A stretch of 28,863 bases of DNA, taken from the NCBI GenBank assembly GCA_000934455.1, contig KN882331.1, forward strand, positions 61,455 through 90,317. The letters are read 5' to 3'. Positions within the stretch are counted from its first letter, which is position 1. Every line of letters begins with the position of its first letter. Source of the DNA: Apostichopus parvimensis. Its lineage: Eukaryota > Echinodermata > Holothuroidea > Aspidochirotida > Stichopodidae. Below, piece by piece: positions 24,901-28,863 of this stretch. A program made the position numbers and the translations under genes. Below the pieces are notes generated by a model that saw nothing but the letters and a program-made list of their open reading frames with translations, searched no databases and had not been told where the DNA came from.

Positions 24901-27900
24901 GTTCTGGGAAACAATGCAGCTTGTACAGTAATACTGCCATGTCTTTTGACAGAAGCTGATAACCTTCTTTAGGCAGCTACAAAGTATGTGCTCTACTTTG
25001 TCAAAGTATGCATTTATGTTTCCTTCATTTTTGCTGAAATTTTCCAAAATCATTGGTGCAATAGAAGTCTAATTGGTTCAACATTGTAGCTTGTGACAAA
25101 CTTTATTCTAGCTTATATGGTCACGCAACTTTTACTAATATTCAATAATTAATTTCTTCAAAATTATGACTTTAAAATGTTTGTTTTGGATTGTGTGTTC
25201 CACCAGGGAACTACTACTTAGACTGGCAGCTCCCTGGTTCCACCTTCTTTGTTCTACTAGTATAACGTTAAAAGTGCCGATGCTATTTAAAAACCCATCC
25301 AACTTACAAACCTACACTGTATACAGTATCGACTTGTAAAGAAATGAAAAAGCACACGGTAGTACTAGGTGGACAATCCAGTCATAATCACATTTTCGAG
25401 GCTCTATTGAATCTGACAATTGTTGTAACACTTATTAGTATTCTAGTATTTTCTGTTATATTTCGTGGTTAATATTTACTGCATCTTTGATTGTTATGTA
25501 GTTGAGATAACAATGGCTTCGGAAGAAAGCAAATTCACTAGCTACTTAACTGCTTAAAAAACCCTCAATATCTATTTTCTGTGTTTTTTTGAAACGAAAA
25601 TATACAGCAGCCTAACCAAAATATTATTGGAGAAGGGTTATTCAGCCTAAATGAAAGTCAGAAGGTTCGTAGCATTGCCAACTGTACGTATTGTACTTAC
25701 ATTACTCGTACTCTCCGAAGATGTTTCACTTCATCAAACGCGCTTGTCTTCTTCTGTCGTCGATTTGTACAATTTATTTCTTTTGATCCGCAAATACTGC
25801 AAAAATATCCTGCCTTTTTGCATGGACACGCCCCTATATCATCTGATCTACGACAAATGTTTTGCAATTACTCAGAGGATCTCAACCGTACCTATCCCAA
25901 CTTTCGTTTTATCCACCGAGCGAGCTCATTACTGCATGCAAGCTTCCAGCGTGATTACACACACAGCTTGCTACTGTTCGTAATTAGGCACTAGTGTGCA
26001 GTCAATGCATACAGGCTGCGGTCAATACCCACAGCACTATGTACATAAGCAGCGATGAACATCTCAGGTCCAGCTAAAGATAACAAGGTATCACATTTCA
26101 TTACTGTCTGCATAATTGTGTAGCGACTAAAAAATCTTCACTTGTAGGCAGCGGAAAGTTAATTTATTTTAGAGGGCGATATGCGGTTTGGGGCGAGTCT
26201 TCAATCCCTTTAAACTAAAAAAAAATGTATAAAATAAAGACCAAACATTTCCACCAATTATCATACTTTCCTTGGTTGACGCAGGGGTACATTCGCTGCT
26301 AAAAGGGAAAAAAATGAACAATTTCATCCTGACTCGTAAAGTCGTACCATTATATATAAACATGTGACATTCAGAGTAGTTTGAAATGTGCTTACTTTCA
26401 ATGAAAACGCATATTAACGCAATGAATAAACAATATCACAATAAACGCTTAACTAACTGACACATTTTTAAGGAAAGCGTACATGTAACGTCATTTGATT
26501 TATAAACTTTGAATACCGCTGCAGTCAAAGTTTTAATCTTTAATTTATGTCGTTCGCTCGTCGCAACTTTGTTTCTATATTATTTTCATGTTTTGCGTTC
26601 CACAATTTCCTTTTTCTGTTGCTCATTTTAAGTTCAGGCCGCAATTCTCTTTTAATCCCAGTCACCGATCTTTTTTTTTAGAGAATAGAGTGACTACATA
26701 TGTAGGGACTTGATATATTCTAGTAAGCTTCCTTTTACAAACAAGAGAAGTATTAACATTAGCTTAATTAAAATACCCCGAGACATTAAACAGTTCTCTT
26801 TTTTATCTGGATTCATATCGGTATCTATTAAAATGAGAATTAATGTTATTAAAGCTACGAGTTATAGCAACGTTTAGTCATGTTATAGCCTGATCTTCAA
26901 TACTTTGGCGACTTTTCTCTCTTGTTTGAGTAACTTTAAGCATAACATTAATATCTAGAACAGATGATTACCTTCGATATCCTGGTCTTTCATTGTTTGG
27001 GAAGTGTTTGCTTGGAAAGACTCTTGTATTCTCTTAGCAAGACCAGCCAGCTTCAAGTCGTGTAACATGTTTACAAGATCTGTAATACAAGTAGAAGCAA
27101 TTACTCCTCGCCGCTCCATAAGGTTCACCATCATGTATCCGGGTATCCGGGATCTGTCGATGATATCAATCTCTCCGGCTTTTAATCCAAGCAAATATGA
27201 TAATTTACGAATCACGAGAAGATCCAGATGATCAGCTAAGTCGTTTTTGAAACGACCGAAACCTGCGACATAGAAACAAATGAAGGCGATGCTAAGAGAT
27301 TCCTAAATGAATCTGTCTGTTGTCCGCATTTTAGCTTGCATGCTAAGTAAGACATACAGTCATAGTTACGTCATGGAAACCATATCTATAGGAATGATCA
27401 ACGACCTTCCTCCCCCGAAATAAAAAACTACATACAAAAAATCAATATGTATGAGAAAATAGTTTGACTCAAATTACAATATAACGTTAGATAGGTTGTA
27501 TGAATGTCAGAATAATACTAATGCGTACCGCTTCCACAGATTATCGATGAGTGAACGTTGCTCGTTTACTTTTTACACATGTTTTCCAGATGTTCCTAAC
27601 TATCATGGGGTTAGTCAAAGATGGCAATTTGGTTTGCCTACTGTCTTAAAGTATATTTATTACTAACACGACATAAATCAATGGCAACATTTGTATCATG
27701 CGTCACTTAACCCATGTAGTTAGTAACTTATATCGTTAGCAGTTGTAGTACCAGCCTGTGATAATAGGCTGTATCTGCAAATCGCTAGGTTTTCATCAGG
27801 TGGGAGGGCAGAAATTATTTATCAATGCTAAGGAGACGTTTTTACTCAAATTGACGTATATCCAGGTGTCCCGAATCTATCGTTGCTATCAATCTTTCTA

Positions 27901-28768
27901 GATGTTAATGCAAGCAAATTTGATAACTGTTGAATCACGAGAAGAATGGTCAGGTGGGTCAAGTTTGACACAACCAAAACCTGCGACTTAAAAGTAAGTC
28001 ATATTTAATAATAAATTATAGAATTTCCTAATATTAAATTGTTCCATATGCAGTATGCAGACATTTGTGTTTTGCATAGGATATGTCGAGTAAGGCCGCT
28101 TTAAGTTTTCTACTCGGAGTATCAATATTTTTTCAAACAAGTCTATAATTTCACCAGTTGTGGCGAAATTATTTTAAAAATGCACGGCCTATGATGCTCT
28201 CTCGTGCATAAAAAGACTATAATATTTGAAAAGTGTTAGCGGTGCTGTTTCCGGCTATGGTTATAATCATCAGGTCTAAACGGTTGTTGGAAGGTTGTGT
28301 TCATTTGAGTCATAGGGTGAAGTTTAAACAAATACTTACAAAGTACAAAGGTATATATTGAACTCAAGAATGAGTCCAAGTACTGAATCGAGTACTTCAA
28401 GTCTGTTGCTATTGTATTGTAAATTACTACATTAATTGTCCGTTGCAAAATAACCCTTATAATGCAGTCCGCTGATCATGCACGCATATTAACTACGTAC
28501 CTCATCGAAAGAAATGTACACACAGACACTACCTTTCTTGCTGCACACTCAGTTATAAGTCTTAATATTTGTGTCTGCACAACGCACCTCCCACCTCGCC
28601 CCACCCCCATAAAAATGTAACTATTTGTGGTATATAGAGTCTTGTTGGTGCAAAGACAGATACAACAATAGTTATGTAGACCGATTAGTTTCCTAAAAGT
28701 CTCTTACCTTCTGCAGGGTTCGTCCCTGTGTCACTCCCGGCGCTTTGAGAGGGTTCCGCCTGTGCCAT
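844..28768 (-). CDS. NLR-like protein: death-fold + NACHT + short LRR-like tail (8 exons, 773 aa)
   Basis: Eight minus-strand segments join through GT-AG introns with matching phases to one open frame: 61+291+1182+317+203+77+56+135 nt = 2322 nt. Residues 21-117 are a death-fold domain, 118-511 carry the NACHT ATPase (Walker A at 198-206, Walker B at 275-284), 512-617 look like the NACHT-associated helical region, and 618-773 are a short LRR-like tail. Family knowledge: such proteins are cytosolic innate immune sensors that oligomerise on nucleotide binding and recruit death-fold partners. The C-terminus is much shorter than in LRR-rich NLRs and shows no regular LxxLxLxxN series. Introns are 1445, 7707, 3295, 10521, 1314, 734 and 587 nt. 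The splice model is read from sequence and phase, without transcript support. The last two exons are the least certain part. Confidence 0.82.
1376..1381 (-). promoter_or_regulatory. AATAAA polyadenylation signal (short 3' end)
   Basis: AATAAA on the minus strand, about 62 nt past the alternative stop at 1443. It would serve transcripts that end inside intron 7. Confidence 0.35.
1443..1621 (-). CDS. Alternative terminal exon by retention of intron 7
   Basis: Without splicing at 1566 the frame of exon 7 stays open for 40 more codons (VGDKMVNVCKDQNG..., ending VPWKIPLKQ) to TGA at 1445-1443, giving a 769-residue protein. An AATAAA on the minus strand at 1381-1376 lies about 62 nt after this stop, the right distance for a short 3' UTR. 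This may be a genuine alternative 3' end or chance; codon composition looks less coding-like than exon 8. Confidence 0.4.
1566..1621 (-). CDS. Exon 7: end of LRR-like tail
   Basis: Acceptor tttctctgaag|TT follows a good pyrimidine tract. The frame reads VLWPENTSQLDLQSGKWKQ, where RNIKVLW continues the strand begun in exon 6. The donor CAG|gttggt is weak at positions +3 and +4 but leaves in phase 0, exactly matching the next candidate exon. If the donor is not used, the frame continues to a stop at 1445-1443 (listed separately). Confidence 0.58.
1794..1813. repeat. (AT)n microsatellite
   Basis: Ten AT dinucleotides in a row inside intron 6. Confidence 0.9.
2221..2234. repeat. Poly-C tract
   Basis: Fourteen consecutive C on the plus strand, one of several C or G homopolymers in the window (also 1298-1309, 4567-4579, 17574-17586, 24527-24538). 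Confidence 0.9.
2356..2432 (-). CDS. Exon 6: LRR-like segment (small exon)
   Basis: A 77-nt exon between acceptor ttgttttacag|G and donor TTAAAG|gtattt. It completes the split Trp codon of exon 5 and reads FYQSKLPKSISPEMIPE..., ending AKSRNIK, leaving in phase 1. The combination KELW-FYQSKLPKSI followed by a Leu-poor helix is the shape of an LRR loop and helix. The exon is short enough to be missed by ORF calling. Phase agreement on both sides and a strong polypyrimidine acceptor are the main support. Confidence 0.68.
2433..3746 (-). other. Intron 5
   Basis: GT-AG intron (gtgagt...tttacag). AT-rich; no coding frame, repeat family or RNA gene recognised inside. Confidence 0.6.
3747..3949 (-). 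CDS. Exon 5: LRR-like segment
   Basis: Acceptor cactgcag|ATA in phase 0 and donor CTTTG|gtgagt in phase 2 bound 203 nt, residues 618-684 plus two bases of Trp685. Hydrophobic spacing in IQISQLVLQW and LPTLSTLEKLIVVID, followed by an acidic helix TAELTEEDVIGLL, looks like degenerate leucine-rich repeats. It connects to exon 4 without a gap in the reading: ...VASANQ then IQISQ... . The intron between them is the largest of the gene (10.5 kb) and carries most of the transposon load, so an additional exon there cannot be excluded, although I found none. Confidence 0.72.
4021..4189 (+). repeat. Direct duplication, copy 1
   Basis: Matches 4460-4714 in order: taatttcatttaatagc, then attaaatcatcaat, then tccgaatattgtagtatta, then gtactaaagtaacaatat and tgacctaaaatgata. 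Copy 2 is interrupted by a C13-A18 homopolymer and about 60 bp. It lies just upstream (in gene direction) of exon 5. Confidence 0.75.
4460..4714 (+). repeat. Direct duplication, copy 2
   Basis: Second copy of the 4021-4189 block, about 440 bp away. The first part (4460-4567) and the last part (4656-4714) align with copy 1; the middle (4567-4655) is extra and contains the poly-C/poly-A tract. Confidence 0.75.
4567..4597. repeat. Compound homopolymer C13-A18
   Basis: Thirteen C followed directly by eighteen A. It sits in the extra DNA that splits copy 2 of the local duplication. The A run may be the trace of a retroposed insertion. Confidence 0.9.
4715..5326. other. Intron 4 spacer
   Basis: No convincing gene. 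A block at about 5171-5215 (tgacatcacacc...ttcttaacatg) resembles the inner arm of the fold-back element that follows, so a related fragment may extend to the left. Confidence 0.4.
5327..5903. mobile_element. Fold-back / MITE-like element with long imperfect inverted repeats
   Basis: The outer 50 bp or so are inverted copies: left ttaaaggattggttcaggtg, right ending in the reverse complement ...aatcctttaa. Similarity continues inward: gtgaagaaact and tgatgtcacatcctcac occur in the left arm and, inverted, in the right arm, so the arms may reach 200 bp around a central AT-rich loop. No open frame. This is the form of a non-autonomous DNA transposon. The target duplication is unclear; TTAA or TA at both ends would fit, since the repeat itself starts TTAA. 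Confidence 0.75.
6385..7133 (+). pseudogene. Retrotransposon gag relic (capsid and zinc knuckle)
   Basis: ATG at 6385, then a shift within about 35 nt: the expected N-terminal words (EYGDPSSIGQAWKR, GLELFAVGRGV) are read in another frame from 6417. Two further open segments (6527-6742 and 6696-7133) overlap in different frames. A C-X2-C-X4-H...C zinc knuckle is seen at about 7013-7060 (CYRCDNTGHYAKD). A second knuckle starts KCIQCGSVG but loses its His and last Cys because of a frameshift near 7105. Confidence 0.8.
7137..7606 (+). pseudogene. Retrotransposon aspartic protease relic
   Basis: The frame restored after gag carries the protease active-site motif VVDSGSTVNII at about 7250. Downstream, words typical of the protease end and the linker to reverse transcriptase (PLLGISTAKELG, then DINKDYAKCFE) are seen near 7470-7570, separated by a shift and a stop (TGA in ...GGCAAATGA). 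The relic then reaches GELKDF and breaks off. Confidence 0.75.
7607..8300 (+). pseudogene. Retrotransposon RT thumb and RNase H relic (RT palm deleted)
   Basis: The frame resumes with MEKVTFMGHVLS, a block that normally follows the YxDD palm, and continues EVRDFLRLINFSARYIPNL, the conserved thumb/connection. RNase H is recognised by TDASNVGVGGVLL (about 7947), TEKVALAVVWACEKF and LITDHKPLEDLY, with stop codons at about 7845, 8032 and 8134. No fingers/palm sequence is found between protease and thumb, so several hundred bases were lost. Confidence 0.8.
8301..9200 (+). pseudogene. Retrotransposon integrase relic
   Basis: The H-H-C-C zinc-binding region is seen as ELAHQGHLG ... KVWWPSMNK-stop ... 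CNGCQIV (about 8550-8680). Part of the core follows: LAIDF near 8724 and ITSDNGPQFKSE near 8805, with DNA missing between them and stops after. The tail (about 9100) contains CGDKVLLRQPRE-like reading. The third catalytic residue region is not identifiable. Confidence 0.7.
9201..10865. other. Intron 4 spacer
   Basis: The first 280 bases may be the 3' part of the retrotransposon, with AATAAA at about 9475. A G-rich patch lies at about 9985-10010. An open plus-strand stretch at 10120-10377 has no recognisable features. Nothing else seen. Confidence 0.4.
10866..11535. repeat. Minisatellite of 64-68 bp units with higher-order structure
   Basis: Ten units, each beginning near gccagagacatac and containing tatttctgactgacattctc and gaacttag. 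Unit starts are at 10871, 10939, 11007, 11071, 11138, 11206, 11274, 11338, 11406 and 11470, giving spacings 68, 68, 64, 67, 68, 68, 64, 68, 64. Diagnostic variants recur every fourth unit: units 1 and 5 end atttgaacttagtca, units 2 and 6 carry agtctg or ggtctg instead of tgactg, and units 3 and 7 are the short form. Confidence 0.95.
11536..13893. other. Intron 4 spacer
   Basis: No coding frame of interest. Contains a short tandem (agatgattgt twice, about 12381-12402) and GT-rich patches near 12110-12160. Nothing else recognised. Confidence 0.4.
13894..13989 (+). other. Possible non-coding exon on the plus strand
   Basis: A pyrimidine tract and acceptor (ccttttccattatag|CTG) and a strong donor (TTCCAAG|gtaagc) bound 96 nt. 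All three frames hold early stops; an ATG (ATGATTTCCAAG) lies just before the donor. It could be a 5' UTR exon of an antisense transcript, but chance pairing of splice sites is equally possible. Confidence 0.2.
14471..14787 (-). CDS. Exon 4: NACHT-associated helical region
   Basis: Acceptor ttggattgtag|GA and donor AATCAG|gtaatt bound 317 nt, entering in phase 1 and leaving in phase 0, residues 512-617. The segment LQYIYRFACGLNKSAADII is typical of the helical stretch after the NACHT winged helix in NLRs, where an R/K-F-x-C-G-L-N motif is common. It then continues EEKSDQYLQSVKDLV and a Leu/Val-rich end (TIQVLEVASANQ) that reads as the first strand of an LRR-like unit. The assignment rests on motif memory and on matching phase with the exons on each side. 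Confidence 0.8.
15226..15735. repeat. Minisatellite with 222-bp, three-unit higher-order repeat
   Basis: Seven units begin near ccttcattacatgctt at 15226, 15302, 15381, 15448, 15524, 15603 and 15670. Spacings are 76, 79, 67, 76, 79, 67, so three distinct units make a 222-bp block repeated twice with a third started. Diagnostic words recur at the block period: ccattcatgtaagttcagg and aaacaagccttcatta. Short open frames reading through it are by-products. Confidence 0.93.
17565..17586. repeat. Compound homopolymer T9-G13
   Basis: Nine T followed by thirteen G, within intron 3. Confidence 0.9.
18083..19264 (-). CDS. Exon 3: NACHT ATPase module
   Basis: A single 1182-nt exon, phase 1 at both ends (acceptor tttctcag|AA, donor GAAG|gtaagt), residues 118-511. 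Walker A is GELGYGKST (198-206, Lys204). Walker B is VVMIFDSYDE (275-284), followed by MILTRTLNLPPNL, the usual sensor-1 position with Arg314. Further on, ICQVPLFFTMVAHAVHK matches the conserved P-L-F helical segment of NACHT proteins, and ICEFYASHHLVRIL matches the usual xEFxAAxxLxxxL block after the winged helix. Before the NACHT, a linker contains YGTAKPFPFM. The open frame also continues upstream of the acceptor through intronic sequence to an ATG at 19319, so an internal transcription start could give a NACHT-only protein; nothing else supports that. Confidence 0.93.
19265..20704 (-). other. Intron 2, part next to the NACHT exon
   Basis: Contains a hairpin with three copies of atgtaacatga at 20014-20061 (see findings). 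Sequence from about 20340 becomes CpG-richer towards the plus-strand ORF at 20705. No other gene seen. Confidence 0.45.
20014..20061. repeat. Triplicated 11-mer with 9-bp hairpin
   Basis: ATGTAACATGA occurs at 20014, 20028 and 20051. The last two flank a perfect 9-bp stem (20033-20041 with 20046-20054) and a four-base loop. The stem contains TGAGTCA at 20045-20051, the AP-1 consensus. Confidence 0.7.
20705..20968 (+). CDS. Hypothetical 87-residue ORF, basic N-terminus
   Basis: ATG-initiated frame beginning MASARKRKSRLLKRR, a strongly basic stretch that could be a nuclear localisation signal, followed by IPLGEVFEDWNKKL and NQLARHILDVH. The regular W...L...LA..LLD.H spacing looks like a small helical DNA-associated or transposon-linked domain, but I do not recognise a family. 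The frame ends HKRR-stop; three bases before the stop lies AAACGCAG|gtgacc, a usable donor, so this may be the first exon of a longer nested gene. Surrounding DNA (about 20340-21110) is CpG-richer than the rest of intron 2. It lies antisense to the NLR-like gene. It may equally be a fragment carried by a repeat. Confidence 0.4.
   Translation: MASARKRKSRLLKRRQIPLGEVFEDWNKKLKHLGGWTHNQLARHILDVHAMHCHDLFVEKWLFTRSQQHGEGNLFCGMIIKPIHKRR
20969..23099. other. Intron 2 spacer
   Basis: AT-rich; an open plus-strand frame at 22689-22967 has no coding character. A CpG-containing patch with repeated acgagcgta at 21047-21070 belongs to the neighbourhood of the 20705 ORF. Nothing else recognised. Confidence 0.4.
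23100..23425 (+). repeat. Degenerate repeat cluster with core (A)ACACTATGACCAA
   Basis: The word acactatgaccaa or a near copy occurs at about 23105, 23195, 23220, 23350 and 23371, often followed by (g/c)tttggt(g/c)atcac. Spacing is irregular, so this is an old tandem or dispersed repeat rather than a clean array. The open frame at 23218-23427 runs through it and is not credible as a gene. Confidence 0.55.
23793..24060 (-). pseudogene. Relic of a P2X7-type cytosolic (zinc) domain
   Basis: On the minus strand the first frame reads NKPYRHTAYRS (about 23930-23960). After a shift near 23925 a second frame reads YVYWKAGRTGRFNRIGIPSC, then AV, a TGA at 23855-23853, and NIQNHFPSEGWHYTGFR. The order YRHxAYR ... 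W..G..G..NR..IPSCxV..IR..FP...G.YxGF is that of the P2X purinoceptor 7 intracellular domain, found as many copies in invertebrate genomes. With one frameshift and one stop it is a dead copy. Upstream residues (about 24060) match only weakly, and the Cys-rich N-terminal half of the domain is missing. Confidence 0.65.
24061..24864. other. Intron 2 spacer
   Basis: Includes G-rich stretches near 24340-24365 and a G12 run at 24527-24538. No gene recognised. Confidence 0.4.
24865..25065 (-). pseudogene. Possible decayed coding fragment of unknown family
   Basis: One frame reads MILENFSKNEGNINAYFDKV and EHILCSCLKK; after a likely shift near 24965 another frame reads YQLLSKDMAVLLYKLHCF and then PEPILHYSNAENQIAKF to a stop. 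Both halves look more coding-like than the surrounding DNA, but I cannot name a family. Chance is possible. Confidence 0.22.
25066..26971 (-). other. Intron 2, part next to the death-fold exon
   Basis: A CpG-richer patch at about 25650-26060 stands out from AT-rich surroundings. Elsewhere no gene or repeat recognised. A 110-codon plus-strand frame at 25651-25983 lies on the CpG patch and has no recognisable protein features. Confidence 0.4.
26972..27262 (-). CDS. Exon 2: death-fold domain (DED-like)
   Basis: Acceptor gtcgcag|GT and donor GAAG|gtaatc bound 291 nt, phase 1 at both ends, residues 21-117. The translation runs as helices: a first block with VIRKLSYLLGL, then EIDIIDRSRIPGY, then LMERRGVIAS, and finally ITDLVNMLHDLKLAGLAKR. 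The pattern of a short helix with ER(R)G followed by a Leu-rich pair of helices resembles death effector domains, while LSYLLGLKAGEID also recalls Death domains; I call it death-fold, DED-like. Its known role in related proteins is homotypic recruitment of adaptors or caspases. A broken copy of this exon lies about 720 bp upstream in intron 1. The final residues (SFQANTSQTMKDQDIE) are a polar linker to the NACHT exon. Confidence 0.8.
27263..28707 (-). other. Intron 1
   Basis: GT-AG intron (gtaagag...gtcgcag). Holds the broken death-fold exon copy at 27853-27980; the remainder shows no gene, and the open frame at 28236-28448 has no coding character. Confidence 0.65.
27853..27980 (-). pseudogene. 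Degenerate duplicate of the death-fold exon
   Basis: Aligns with the first 130 or so bases of exon 2, including the acceptor gtcgcag|GTTT and the words gttttggttg, ctcgtgattca, caaatttgcttgcatta and gattgatagcaacgatagat. Relative to exon 2 it has a net 5-nt loss between positions 30 and 45, which shifts the frame; the shifted frame then reads LLVIQQLSNLLALTSRKID, clearly parallel to LLVIRKLSYLLGLKAGEID. It ends in a stop soon after PGY and the second half of the domain is not found. It is an old tandem exon duplication within intron 1. Confidence 0.85.
28708..28768 (-). CDS. Exon 1 of NLR-like gene (start codon)
   Basis: ATG at 28768 opens a short polar segment beginning MAQAEPSQSAGSDTG, ending at donor AAG|gtaagag (28707-28706). 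The exon ends with one base of a split codon (phase 1), which completes to Gly with exon 2. The segment has no recognisable domain and looks like a disordered leader. This start is chosen because it is the only ATG that runs in frame into the death-fold exon; a good acceptor lies seven bases upstream, so the same exon carries a few bases of 5' UTR. Confidence 0.75.
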
Positions 28769-28774
28769 TATTGA

Positions 28775-28788
28775 CCTGTAGAACAAAA
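28775..28788 (-). other. Splice acceptor upstream of the start codon
   Basis: On the minus strand ttttgttctacag|GTCAATAATGG gives a pyrimidine tract and AG seven bases before the ATG. It implies that the start exon is preceded by a non-coding 5' exon outside the window. Confidence 0.55.
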
Positions 28789-28804
28789 CTGAAATGTAAG
28801 TTTT

Positions 28805-28812
28805 TGACGTCA
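28805..28812. promoter_or_regulatory. Palindromic CRE (TGACGTCA)
   Basis: A perfect 8-bp cAMP-response element, 37 bp upstream of the start codon. If the upstream acceptor is used, this lies in an intron; if transcription starts here, it would be a promoter element bound by CREB/ATF-type factors. Confidence 0.4.
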
Positions 28813-28863
28813 CGGTATCATTACCAACGAAATATGTAAGAAACGTCAGCTTGATGCATTCAC

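Noticed and set aside
25651-25983. 110-codon plus-strand ORF
   Set aside because: No recognisable motif, irregular composition, and it lies on a CpG-rich patch where stop codons are rarer by chance.
26280-26310. Possible 29-32 nt mini-exon between death-fold and NACHT exons on the minus strand (ttttagcag ... aaa|gtatga)
   Set aside because: It would enter in phase 1 but leave in phase 0, whereas the NACHT exon needs phase 1; exon 2 joins exon 3 directly in frame.

Overview
ORGANISM. This is animal nuclear DNA: AT-rich, dominated by introns, with GT-AG splice sites, simple-sequence tracts and transposon relics. The death-fold plus NACHT gene architecture and the style of the Ty3/gypsy relic (SURL/Mag-like by recall) suggest a marine deuterostome, most likely an echinoderm and perhaps a sea cucumber. 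The species is inference; no sequence search was possible.

MAIN GENE. Almost the whole window is one minus-strand gene encoding an NLR-like innate immune protein. I could join eight coding exons in phase: 28768-28708, 27262-26972, 19264-18083, 14787-14471, 3949-3747, 2432-2356, 1621-1566 and 978-844. They sum to 2322 nt, or 773 residues plus a stop. Domain order is: short N-terminus, death-fold domain (DED-like), NACHT ATPase with Walker A and B, NACHT-associated helical region, and a very short LRR-like C-terminus. Retention of the last intron gives an alternative 769-residue form with its own stop and AATAAA. A splice acceptor just before the ATG implies a 5' UTR exon beyond the right edge.

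INTRONS. Intron 1 (28707-27263) carries a frameshifted copy of the death-fold exon. Intron 2 (26971-19265) holds a decayed P2X7-type cytosolic-domain relic, a second possible relic, an 87-codon plus-strand ORF and a degenerate repeat cluster. Intron 3 (18082-14788) contains a minisatellite built from a 222-bp, three-unit higher-order repeat. Intron 4 (14470-3950) contains a minisatellite with a roughly 267-bp, four-unit higher-order repeat, a broken plus-strand Ty3/gypsy retrotransposon with its RT palm deleted, a 577-bp fold-back element and a local direct duplication. Introns 5 to 7 are short and hold mainly simple repeats.

HOW IT WORKS TOGETHER. By family knowledge, the NACHT module binds nucleotide and oligomerises, the C-terminus senses, and the death-fold domain recruits an adaptor or caspase. 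Death-fold and NACHT exons are each flanked by phase-1 introns, so either can be duplicated or skipped without a frameshift. The decayed extra death-fold exon shows that such duplication occurred here.
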